Source of the DNA: an uncultured Eubacteriales bacterium
GTDB taxonomy: Bacteria > Bacillota > Clostridia > Oscillospirales > CAG-272
DNA: 30,935 bases
Direction: 5' to 3'
Assembly: GCA_934489945.1 (NCBI GenBank)
Contig: CAKSSY010000015.1
Span: 1 to 30,935 of the forward strand
The notes beneath the pieces were generated by a model, which did not search any database, had not been told where the DNA came from, and saw only the letters and a list, made by a program, of their open reading frames with translations. The position numbers and the translations under genes are program-made. Below, piece by piece: positions 22,734-29,430 of the stretch; position 1 is the stretch's first letter, and the number at the start of each line of letters is the position of its first letter.

Positions 22734-24959
22734 ATGGAAAAAGCGAAAATAATTTATCCCGTTGCCTGTACATATATTCGCAGCGGGGAGTGCCGCAATC
22801 TGTGCGGTATCCAAATTAACCGGAAATTCGGTCTCGGTGACGCGGTTATTGCCATCAAAAACACCCCGGAACCTGAGTATGCCCGTATGGTTTACCTGAA
22901 ATTTGACATTTCGGGGCTTGATGTGGAAAACGGAATGTATCTCCGCGCTTTTTTCCCGTTTATCCGCAATCAGGATAAGGCGGGGTCCACATTGGCACTG
23001 TACAAGACCGATTCCGATTGGAACCCGGAAAACGTCACTTGGGAAAACCGACCTGCGGAGGCGGGACTTCTGGCAAGCGGTATTGGGTTTGTTGCTGATC
23101 TGACGGAGGCTGTGAAAGATGCACGGGCAAAGGGGGAAATGTATCTTTCGATTCGTCTTGCCTGCGAGCAGGTGACGCCATCCGAGATGAGAACGACCAA
23201 TCCGACAATCGCCGGAACCGGTCCCTACATGGAATATTCCGACACTGCGGGGAACGTGGAATTTTGTCGACACCTTTCGGAGGATGAAGAGGAGAACGAG
23301 GCAATCTGGGCGAGAGCCAAGTCCATTGTAGAGGATTGGATGACCGGTGGAAAAACGGCACTGTATGCCATCGGTCAGAAAGATGCGTTCCATTTGGAAA
23401 AACTCGACATTACGAGTCCGTCCGGCTCTCATTCGGTTATGGTGGAGGGGTGTCAGACGGGAAACCCGCCTACAAGAAATTTCAGAAAATACTATGCGCG
23501 GACACTGGATTCGTTGATCTCGGTTGACGGCTACTCGGAGGACAGGTGTCCTGTATGTGAATACGATGCCTTCGGCGGCATTGTGAACTTCGGTTTTACG
23601 GGCAAGGCGACCGGATTCTTTCACACAGAGGAACGCGGAGAGCGTACGTATATTATAGATCCTCTCGGCAATCCCTTTTTTGCCGTCGGAATCAACCATT
23701 TCAACATGGGGGCGACTGAAAACAACAAGAAGTACAATCTTGAGCGATACGGTACGAGCGAAAATTACTGGAAAGAAATCACTGCAAAAATGACCGCGAT
23801 GGGCTTTAACTCCGCCACGGGAAGTGCGGATGCTTTCATGGCGACCGAAACGCCGCTCAATGCCGTTATCGGGATTCACGGGATTACGTCCTATATGAGA
23901 GCTCTCGGACTTTCCACCTCCACGGGCGGATCTTCGTCCTTTGCCAACAACAATACGATGAATGTGTTTGATCCCGAATTTCAGGCTTATTCGGAGGAAA
24001 AAAACCGCGATCTGCTTTTGCGTTTGCGTGAGAATCCTCATGTCCTCGGTTACACCTCGGACAACGAGTTGCCGACCACAAAGAATTTGTTGGAAAACTA
24101 TTTACTGTTGGATTGCGGTTGCGAGTTCAATCTTTACTCCTATGCTACCGCTTGGACATGGCTGATTGCCGTGACGGGGAAGAGCAAGCCATCAATATGC
24201 GATATCACCGACGAGATGCGCGAGGAATTCAAGGCGTTTGTATTCGGTAGGTTGCTCGGTATCGCGCGTTCCGTGATCGACAAATATGACGGGAATCATA
24301 TGTACCTCGGTACCCGTGCGAACGGCGGCAACCGTGACAGCGAGGGGTATCTGCGTGCCGCAGGCTACAACTGTGACGTGCTGACGATCAATATGTATGG
24401 CGGCATTCAACCCTCTACGGATGTCATGACGGCGATCCGCCGCTATTCCGGCAAACCGTTTATCGTGACCGAGTTTTATTCCAAGGCAGAGGATTCCTAC
24501 GACATGAACGGCAAACAACTCGGCAATCAGGAAAATGCGGGTTGGCTCGTTCACACGCAGATCGATCGCACCTATTATCTGGAAAACTATATTACGCTTT
24601 TGATTGAGTGTAAGTATTGCGTCGGCTGGCTGTGGTTCTGTTTCCAGGACAACGATCAATCGCTGTATTATCCCTCCGAGACTGACCATTCCAAGGTGCT
24701 TCGTGTATGGCAGAAGGGGGCGCGTTATGCTGTGGTCAGTTTTGTGGACGACGACTATCGCATTTATCCTGCCACGGGAGAGGAAGTCAAATTTTACGCC
24801 GGAGATACGGATACTTCGGCACTCGGTTCCAACAAGGGTGTAGTCGATGGCTTTACCGAGGTTTACGAACCGCTTCGCCGCTCTTTTATAAGACTTGGCA
24901 GAAATCTTGCGGGACTGATTGATTTCTTTGATGAGAAAAATAAAAATACAAATAAGTGA
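22734..24959 (+). CDS. GH50/agarase-like clan GH-A glycoside hydrolase with N-terminal DNRLRE/CBM96-like domain (copy A)
   Basis: 741 residues. The start at 22734 is chosen among two adjacent ATGs because it gives a 7-nt spacing to AAGGAG and aligns with copy B (MEK...PVACTYIRSG). Residues 1-150 form a beta domain with the DNRLRE/CBM96 pattern (MVYLKFDISGL, then LALYKTDSDWNPENVTWENRP). From about 280 the catalytic region recalls beta-agarase-like enzymes: TGFFHTEERGERTYIIDPLG, NPFFAVGINHFNMG, VFDPEF, GYTSDNELP with likely acid/base Glu445, and PFIVTEFY with likely nucleophile Glu580, followed by CVGWLWFCFQDND. There is no signal peptide or membrane helix, so it appears cytoplasmic. Substrate is unknown. 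First gene of a two-gene operon with its paralogue. Confidence 0.78.
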   Translation: MEKAKIIYPVACTYIRSGECRNLCGIQINRKFGLGDAVIAIKNTPEPEYARMVYLKFDISGLDVENGMYLRAFFPFIRNQDKAGSTLALYKTDSDWNPENVTWENRPAEAGLLASGIGFVADLTEAVKDARAKGEMYLSIRLACEQVTPSEMRTTNPTIAGTGPYMEYSDTAGNVEFCRHLSEDEEENEAIWARAKSIVEDWMTGGKTALYAIGQKDAFHLEKLDITSPSGSHSVMVEGCQTGNPPTRNFRKYYARTLDSLISVDGYSEDRCPVCEYDAFGGIVNFGFTGKATGFFHTEERGERTYIIDPLGNPFFAVGINHFNMGATENNKKYNLERYGTSENYWKEITAKMTAMGFNSATGSADAFMATETPLNAVIGIHGITSYMRALGLSTSTGGSSSFANNNTMNVFDPEFQAYSEEKNRDLLLRLRENPHVLGYTSDNELPTTKNLLENYLLLDCGCEFNLYSYATAWTWLIAVTGKSKPSICDITDEMREEFKAFVFGRLLGIARSVIDKYDGNHMYLGTRANGGNRDSEGYLRAAGYNCDVLTINMYGGIQPSTDVMTAIRRYSGKPFIVTEFYSKAEDSYDMNGKQLGNQENAGWLVHTQIDRTYYLENYITLLIECKYCVGWLWFCFQDNDQSLYYPSETDHSKVLRVWQKGARYAVVSFVDDDYRIYPATGEEVKFYAGDTDTSALGSNKGVVDGFTEVYEPLRRSFIRLGRNLAGLIDFFDEKNKNTNK

Positions 24960-24968
24960 GGAACTACA

Positions 24969-27119
24969 ATGGAGAAAACAGGAACTTTTTTCCCGGTTGC
25001 GTGTACCTATGTCAGAAGCGGTATTTATGCCGACATGACCGCGCAGGAAATCAACAAGGCACTCAAACTGAGTGGTACAAAGGTCTATATCAAGAAAACA
25101 GACGATCCCGACTTCAACCGTTATGCTCTTATGAAATTTGATATTTCGGAGTGTAATCCCGAGCAGAAGAAGATCAACGTCCTGTTTTTAGGCAAGACGG
25201 GTAGTCCCAACAACGAAATTGCGGTCTATCGGATTCCGAACGACTGGACGAGCGAAACTGTGACATGGAACACCTGTCCGAAAGGTGAACTTTACTGTCA
25301 CAACGCGGAAAATTACTTTGACATGACTCAGGCGGTTATGGATGCACAGAAGAAAGGGGAAAAGTACGTTTCCTTCCGTTTTGAAAACGAGAATATTACC
25401 GAGGGCGAGACACAAATGCTCAATTCTACTGTGACCTGCCCCGAGTGTGAAACGAAGCTCTCGGAGGATCCTGAGGAAAACAAGGCGATCTGGGCTCACG
25501 CCGAGAAAATCGTTGATGAATGGTTCTCGGGCCTTAAGGATAAGATCTACGCAGGCGGTCAGACCGATGTTCACGAGTTGCCCAAGACCGATGTTTCGAT
25601 TCCGTCCGGGGCACATACGATTCCTGTTGACGGAAGTGGAACAGGAAATCCGCCTACTCCGAACTTCCGCACGCTTTACGCCCGCACCATCGACACACTT
25701 GCCGAGAAGTGCGGATATGAAGAAGGACGGGTTCCGTTGTCCGAGTACGACGAGTACGGAGGGATTCGCAACGCCGGATTTACGGGTGAGGCAACCGGCT
25801 TCTTCCACACCGAAAAACACGGCAAGCGTACTTACATTATTGACCCCATCGGCAATCCCTTCTTTTCCGTTGGTGTCAACACGATGAATTCGGGTTGCAC
25901 CAAGGGGCTCAAAGAGGTTGCAATGAAAAAATTCGGCACGGAAGAGAACTTTTGGAACGAAATGACCAAGTTGCTCACCGAGAACGGCATCAATACGCAG
26001 ACGGGTGGATCCGGAATTGCGATGAGAACGCCTACTCCCATGGTCGGAATTGCGGGACTTGCGGGTATCGGTTCTTATATGAGAGAGATGGGACTTTCAA
26101 CCTCGACCGGCGGTTCTTCGGCGTTTGCCAACAACAACACAATGAACGTCTTTGATCCCGAATTTCCCGAATTTGTAGAGAGAAAGAACCGTCCCATTTG
26201 CGAAAACAACGCCGGGAATCCTTACATACTCGGATACACCTCCGACAATGAGCTTCCCAAAGAGCCCAAGATGCTTGAGAATTATCTCACACTGGATCCC
26301 TCAAATCCCGTTAACTACTATTCTTACGCCGTGGCTTGGACATGGCTTCGCAGGAAGTCAGGCGTGGAAAAACCGACATTGTTTGATGCAATGCCCGAAT
26401 ATCGGGAAGAATTCAAGGCACTGGTGTTCGGTATGCTGTTCAAAACCGTTGCCGATGTTAAGGAAAAATATGACCGTAACCATATGTACATCGGTACACG
26501 TGCCGATGCAATGAACAAGACCAGCGAGGGCTATCTGCGTGCGGCGGGAACGTATTGTGATGTGTTGACGATCAATATGTATGACGGTATGGAGCCGTCG
26601 GTTGCCACGATGGCGACAATCTACCGCTATTCGGGCAGACCGTTCATTGTCACCGAGTTCTATGCCAAGGCTCAGGATGCGTATGATCTGAACGGTCAGC
26701 TTCTTGCCAATCAACAGAACGCGGGATGGCTTGTCAAGACACAGAAAGACCGTGGTGCATTCTATGAGAACTATACCATGCTTTTGCTGGAAAGCCGTTA
26801 TTGCGTTGGCTGGATTTGGTACAAATTCCAGGACAACGATCAGTCGCTCTATTCCAACGGCGACGGAAAGTCGATCTTGCGCTGTTACAAGAAGGGAGCA
26901 CGCTACACAGTCGAGACGTTCATCGATCAGGACGGCAATATCGTTCCTGCCACGGGCAACGAAGTCAAGACTTGGGAAGGGGAAATCGATACTTCCAACC
27001 TCGGCTCCAACAAGGGAATTGTGGATGTTCACTTTGAGCCGTATGCTCCGGTGTTCTCGTCCTTTGCCCGCATCAGCAAGAATCTCATTGGTCTGACGGA
27101 ATTTTTCGATCAGAAATAA
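24969..27119 (+). CDS. GH50/agarase-like glycoside hydrolase with N-terminal DNRLRE/CBM96-like domain (copy B)
   Basis: 716 residues, 9 nt after copy A, with GAGGA upstream of the ATG. It is a clear paralogue along the full length: N-terminal PVACTYVRSG, ALMKFDISE and DWTSETVTWNTCP match the DNRLRE-type domain, and TGFFHTEKHGKRTYIIDPIG then NPFFSVGVN, GLSTSTGGSSAFANNNTMNV, GYTSDNELP (Glu428) and PFIVTEFY (Glu563) match the catalytic domain. Both probable catalytic glutamates are kept, so neither copy looks dead. The divergence is large enough (many substitutions outside the active site) to suggest an old duplication with different specificity. It too lacks a signal peptide. Cytoplasmic action on imported oligosaccharides or glycosides is inferred. 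Confidence 0.78.
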   Translation: MEKTGTFFPVACTYVRSGIYADMTAQEINKALKLSGTKVYIKKTDDPDFNRYALMKFDISECNPEQKKINVLFLGKTGSPNNEIAVYRIPNDWTSETVTWNTCPKGELYCHNAENYFDMTQAVMDAQKKGEKYVSFRFENENITEGETQMLNSTVTCPECETKLSEDPEENKAIWAHAEKIVDEWFSGLKDKIYAGGQTDVHELPKTDVSIPSGAHTIPVDGSGTGNPPTPNFRTLYARTIDTLAEKCGYEEGRVPLSEYDEYGGIRNAGFTGEATGFFHTEKHGKRTYIIDPIGNPFFSVGVNTMNSGCTKGLKEVAMKKFGTEENFWNEMTKLLTENGINTQTGGSGIAMRTPTPMVGIAGLAGIGSYMREMGLSTSTGGSSAFANNNTMNVFDPEFPEFVERKNRPICENNAGNPYILGYTSDNELPKEPKMLENYLTLDPSNPVNYYSYAVAWTWLRRKSGVEKPTLFDAMPEYREEFKALVFGMLFKTVADVKEKYDRNHMYIGTRADAMNKTSEGYLRAAGTYCDVLTINMYDGMEPSVATMATIYRYSGRPFIVTEFYAKAQDAYDLNGQLLANQQNAGWLVKTQKDRGAFYENYTMLLLESRYCVGWIWYKFQDNDQSLYSNGDGKSILRCYKKGARYTVETFIDQDGNIVPATGNEVKTWEGEIDTSNLGSNKGIVDVHFEPYAPVFSSFARISKNLIGLTEFFDQK

Positions 27120-27139
27120 GACAGAAAACCTTTGAGAAG

Positions 27140-27184
27140 ACGGCGGCATCAGGAAACTCTTTTTGAGTTTCCTGATGCCGCCGT
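27140..27184. terminator. 20-bp perfect hairpin after the hydrolase operon
   Basis: ACGGCGGCATCAGGAAACTC (27140-27159), loop TTTTT, perfect complement at 27165-27184, then TTTG. The upper stem and loop (AAACTC-T-rich-GAGTTT) match the hairpin at 16488-16526. Confidence 0.75.
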
Positions 27185-27192
27185 TTGAAAAA

Positions 27193-27224
27193 CTTCCCAT
27201 CTTGTCGAAAGACAAGATGGGAAG
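27193..27224 (-). terminator. 14-bp hairpin with GAAA/TTTC loop, terminator of the DUF6472 gene
   Basis: CTTCCCATCTTGTC (27193-27206), loop GAAA, perfect complement at 27211-27224. On the minus strand it is followed by TTTTTC and lies 6 nt after the DUF6472 stop codon. Confidence 0.8.
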
Positions 27225-27230
27225 GCGGTT

Positions 27231-27425
27231 TCAGATTTGCTTATGGACGCTCTTATATTCGTCATAGAAGCGATAGTAGGGACAGGTCGAGGATTTTCGG
27301 ACACGATATTCCGCAGCATCGTCCTGATCCAGATTGACAGAGCAGGCATAGGAGTCGGTGTAATCATCGTAATCGTAAAATTCGCAGGTCTCACACGAGC
27401 CGAACCGATTTTTCTTCTTTTCCAT
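27231..27425 (-). CDS. DUF6472 family small cysteine-rich protein
   Basis: 64 residues. It has four cysteines in the layout SCETCEFYDYDDYTDSYACS then CPYYRFYDEYKSVHKQI, matching the small clostridial DUF6472 family as I know it (a CetC.yY.Yd......C...LDeDe pattern and a CPYYr..DEYk.v.KQi end). The CxxC plus two later cysteines suggest metal or Fe-S binding, but function is unknown. GAGG precedes the ATG by 7 nt, and the gene has a perfect promoter and its own terminator, so it is a real monocistronic gene despite its size. Confidence 0.85.
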   Translation of the reverse strand: MEKKKNRFGSCETCEFYDYDDYTDSYACSVNLDQDDAAEYRVRKSSTCPYYRFYDEYKSVHKQI

Positions 27426-27470
27426 CTTAAATCCTCGCTTTCTCTTTTTTAGGGGAAGTTCTCCCTCTAC

Positions 27471-27499
27471 ATTATAGCCGATACGCGGAGGATTGTCAA
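27471..27499 (-). promoter_or_regulatory. Perfect consensus promoter of the DUF6472 gene
   Basis: On the minus strand TTGACA (27494-27499), 17-bp spacer and TATAAT (27471-27476), 45 nt before the start codon. Confidence 0.9.
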
Positions 27500-27561
27500 G
27501 AAAAAGAACAAAGGATTTTTCTGAGTGATACCGAGATCAACCCGTATCCGTACGATACCTT

Positions 27562-27590
27562 GCCCCTGTGTCAGAATCCGACGCAGGGGC
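27562..27590 (-). terminator. Hairpin after manA
   Basis: GCCCCTGTGTC (27562-27572) pairs with GACGCAGGGGC (27580-27590), one G-U pair. It lies 8 nt after the manA stop on the minus strand but has no U-run, so terminator strength is uncertain. Confidence 0.5.
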
Positions 27591-27598
27591 GTTCGGCA

Positions 27599-28558
27599 TT
27601 ATTCGCAAACCACTACTTCGAAATCCGCGGTTCCGACTGCCGAGAGCGTGTTTTCGTCCATGACGAAGATACGCTCCCCCTTTTTTACCTTTGTTCCGTT
27701 AAGGGTTCCATTGCCGGATGTGATGATCGCAATTCGATAACGGGAATCGGTTTCCAGTTTTGCGTTGTTGGATAGCAGATACATATGGAATTTGTCTGTC
27801 AAATCCTTGCCGAGTATCTCAAACAGACCATCGGAGAGTTTTTTCTTTTCGGGGCAATATTTTTTTCGAAACGCCTCATAGGAATATCCGGTATAATCAT
27901 ATACATCGAACATTTTTTCATAGCCGAGTCCCATATGAAGGCGTTGTTCCGGAATTTCTCTGCCGGACGGTGTGAAGCGTTCGTTCACCACCATAAGATC
28001 ACTCGGTTCCTGGAGTTCTATCATAAAACAACCTGCGCCGATTGCGTGCGGCACCCCGCCGTCCACGAACACAAAATCTCCCTTTTTCACCGGAATTCTG
28101 TGAAGCATTGACAGCATTTTCTCCGAATCGTTCCGGTAAAATGCCTGTTCCCATTCACGGCGCGAAACCCCTTCCCGAAAGCCTATGTAAACACAGGCAT
28201 CTTCACGGCAGTCAAGAAAATACCAACATTCGGTTTTACCATATTCACTGTTCAGAAATGCTTTGGCAAACGGAACGGTCGGATGCGCTTGTATGACAAG
28301 TCTTTCGGCGGAATCCAGCAATTTTACAAGGAGAGGGAACCGGTTCCCACCGATCAGTTGCGGAATCGGCTCTCCGTCGCAGGTGATACCGATTCCCTCA
28401 ACTTTGTTGTCCGTACTGTTATAAGCTGACGTTGCGGAGGCGGTCCAGTCCTCCGGATAAAATGTATTCTCCGGATTTTCTTTGCCGAAAAATCGGTCTA
28501 TGTTGGCTCCGCCGCGATAAGTTCTGGAAACACGATTTTCTTTTATGTTTTTTATCAT
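27599..28558 (-). CDS. manA: Mannose-6-phosphate isomerase, class I
   Basis: 319 residues of the type I PMI cupin fold, interconverting mannose 6-phosphate and fructose 6-phosphate. The zinc site is visible: Gln90 and His92 in VIQAHP, Glu110 in GKTECWYF, and His171 in GGVPHAIG. FPLLVKLLDSAERL precedes the site as in other short Firmicutes ManA proteins (about 310-320 residues), and ELQEPSDLMV follows. The C-terminal cupin half (ILGKDLTDKFHMYLL to the end) is intact. AAGGAA lies 7 nt before the ATG. I found no convincing promoter between 28559 and 28696. Possible links are mannose use or GDP-mannose supply. Confidence 0.93.
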   Translation of the reverse strand: MIKNIKENRVSRTYRGGANIDRFFGKENPENTFYPEDWTASATSAYNSTDNKVEGIGITCDGEPIPQLIGGNRFPLLVKLLDSAERLVIQAHPTVPFAKAFLNSEYGKTECWYFLDCREDACVYIGFREGVSRREWEQAFYRNDSEKMLSMLHRIPVKKGDFVFVDGGVPHAIGAGCFMIELQEPSDLMVVNERFTPSGREIPEQRLHMGLGYEKMFDVYDYTGYSYEAFRKKYCPEKKKLSDGLFEILGKDLTDKFHMYLLSNNAKLETDSRYRIAIITSGNGTLNGTKVKKGERIFVMDENTLSAVGTADFEVVVCE

Positions 28559-28696
28559 TTTACGATTCCTTCTTCACAATCAAATTGTGCGGCAAAATTC
28601 AAGCCGCTTTTCGGACAGCAGATGGGATGCGGCAGACTTTGGATTTCGATGTTTCCGTCTTACGGCAGGAAAAACAAATCGGCAATCCTGAAATGG

Positions 28697-28728
28697 AAAA
28701 ATTCCGAATGCAAAGCATCCGGAATTTT
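28697..28728 (-). terminator. Terminator of the original tRNA-Arg(CCU) gene
   Basis: AAAATTCCGAATGC (28698-28711) pairs with GCATCCGGAATTTT (28715-28728) with one mismatch around AAA. On the minus strand it follows directly after the tRNA CCA end and runs into TTTTTCC. Confidence 0.8.
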
Positions 28729-28771
28729 GGCACCCCCAACGGGAATCGAACCCATAACTAACCCTTAGGAG
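28728..28771 (-). pseudogene. 3' fragment of tRNA-Arg(CCU), probable attachment (att) site
   Basis: On the minus strand the sequence starts with an anticodon loop CTCCTAA (anticodon CCT, arginine), then the 3' anticodon stem, a 4-nt variable loop, a T arm with a 5-bp stem around TTCGATT (ATGGG/CCCGT), the 3' acceptor strand TGGGGGT, discriminator G and encoded CCA. The 5' half (acceptor, D arm) is missing: the DNA upstream is unrelated. A tRNA 3' end duplicated without its 5' half is the mark left by tyrosine recombinases that integrate at the anticodon-to-3' region. The orientation predicts that the element extends to the right of the window and that an intact tRNA-Arg(CCU) lies at its far end. 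Confidence 0.85.
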
Positions 28772-28980
28772 TATGGCGTGCTGTTTTGTACGGTTTTCAA
28801 GTAATAACTTCCTATCACATGAAAAACGCGCGTGTGTCATGATGTATATGACCAAAATGACGCAAAACACGCAAAATACCGCCCTTTTATGGGTGTTTCG
28901 CGGGGTGCAATTAGCAAATTCTTAGCAGAACCCATCTGCTTCTTTTGCCTGTTGTTTCTCCGATAATCGAACACGGAGGT
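28772..28980. other. Non-coding left end of a putative integrated element
   Basis: No gene is seen here. It contains direct repeats that could be recombinase or excisionase arm sites: ACGCAAAA at 28860-28867 and 28869-28876, and TTAGCA at 28911-28916 and 28922-28927 (11-bp period). No integrase reading frame is present, although this is where one is often found. Confidence 0.45.
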
Positions 28981-28987
28981 TGTTGCT

Positions 28988-29191
28988 ATGGAAAAGTATA
29001 TCACGAAAGAAAACAAAATTCAAGAGTCAAGAACATATTCGGTCGCAGATATTTCTGCCATGCTGAATATCAGCCGCGCTTCGGCGTACCAACTGACCGG
29101 CAAGGGATACTTCAAGGTGCTGCGTATCGGCAAGACGATCCGCATATCCAAGAAGTCCTTCGACAAGTGGCTTGAAGAAGCCGGAATCTGA
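28988..29191 (+). CDS. Excisionase-like HTH DNA-binding protein
   Basis: 67 residues starting MEKYITKENKIQESRTYSVA. The core YSVADISAMLNISRASAYQL, followed by KVLRIGKTIRISKKSFDKWLEEAG, is a MerR-like winged helix of the HTH_17/excisionase type, as in small Xis proteins of integrative elements. Such proteins bend att-site DNA and direct the integrase towards excision. GGAGG lies 8 nt before the ATG. It is 216 bp from the tRNA fragment, the place expected for a recombination directionality factor, but no integrase is adjacent. It is followed by its own terminator, so it is not co-transcribed with the ATPase. It could also be a simple regulator. Confidence 0.8.
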   Translation: MEKYITKENKIQESRTYSVADISAMLNISRASAYQLTGKGYFKVLRIGKTIRISKKSFDKWLEEAGI

Positions 29192-29200
29192 CTCTTTACA

Positions 29201-29234
29201 AAGCACCGTGTTTCGTTCACGGTGTTTTGTTTTT
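29201..29234 (+). terminator. Terminator after the excisionase-like gene
   Basis: CACCGTG (29204-29210) pairs with CACGGTG (29218-29224), extendable by outer G-U and A-T pairs, followed by TTTTGTTTTT. Confidence 0.85.
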
Positions 29235-29349
29235 GAAGTCGCTGATAGCTTTGTCGAATGCGAAAACAATCGAGCAAAGCAATAAACGGTCGAAAACAGT
29301 CATTCCAAATTGTTATTCGGAATTTTTTATTCCGATTTCCGATTTAGAC

Positions 29350-29378
29350 TTGACTTTTCGGTGGGTTTGTGATATACT
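29350..29378 (+). promoter_or_regulatory. Promoter of the ATPase/TOPRIM two-gene unit
   Basis: TTGACT (29350-29355), 17-bp spacer and TATACT (29373-29378) with an extended TG at 29370-29371. A small inverted repeat TCGGAAT/ATTCCGA (29317-29335) lies just upstream and could be a regulator site. Confidence 0.75.
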
Positions 29379-29430
29379 AATACTGTCCCATTGTATGCGC
29401 ACTATTACAATGCGGAAAGGAGGACGCACT

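Noticed and set aside
22659..24041. 460-codon minus-strand frame opposite hydrolase copy A
   Set aside because: Shadow of the hydrolase coding sequence; basic, low-complexity composition and no family resemblance.
28580..28870. Minus-strand frame crossing the tRNA fragment
   Set aside because: It spans the tRNA 3' fragment and its terminator, so it cannot be a real protein-coding gene.
28860..28927. Short direct repeats considered as a CRISPR-like array
   Set aside because: Units are only 6-8 bp, occur twice each and have no regular spacers; better explained as possible recombinase arm sites.
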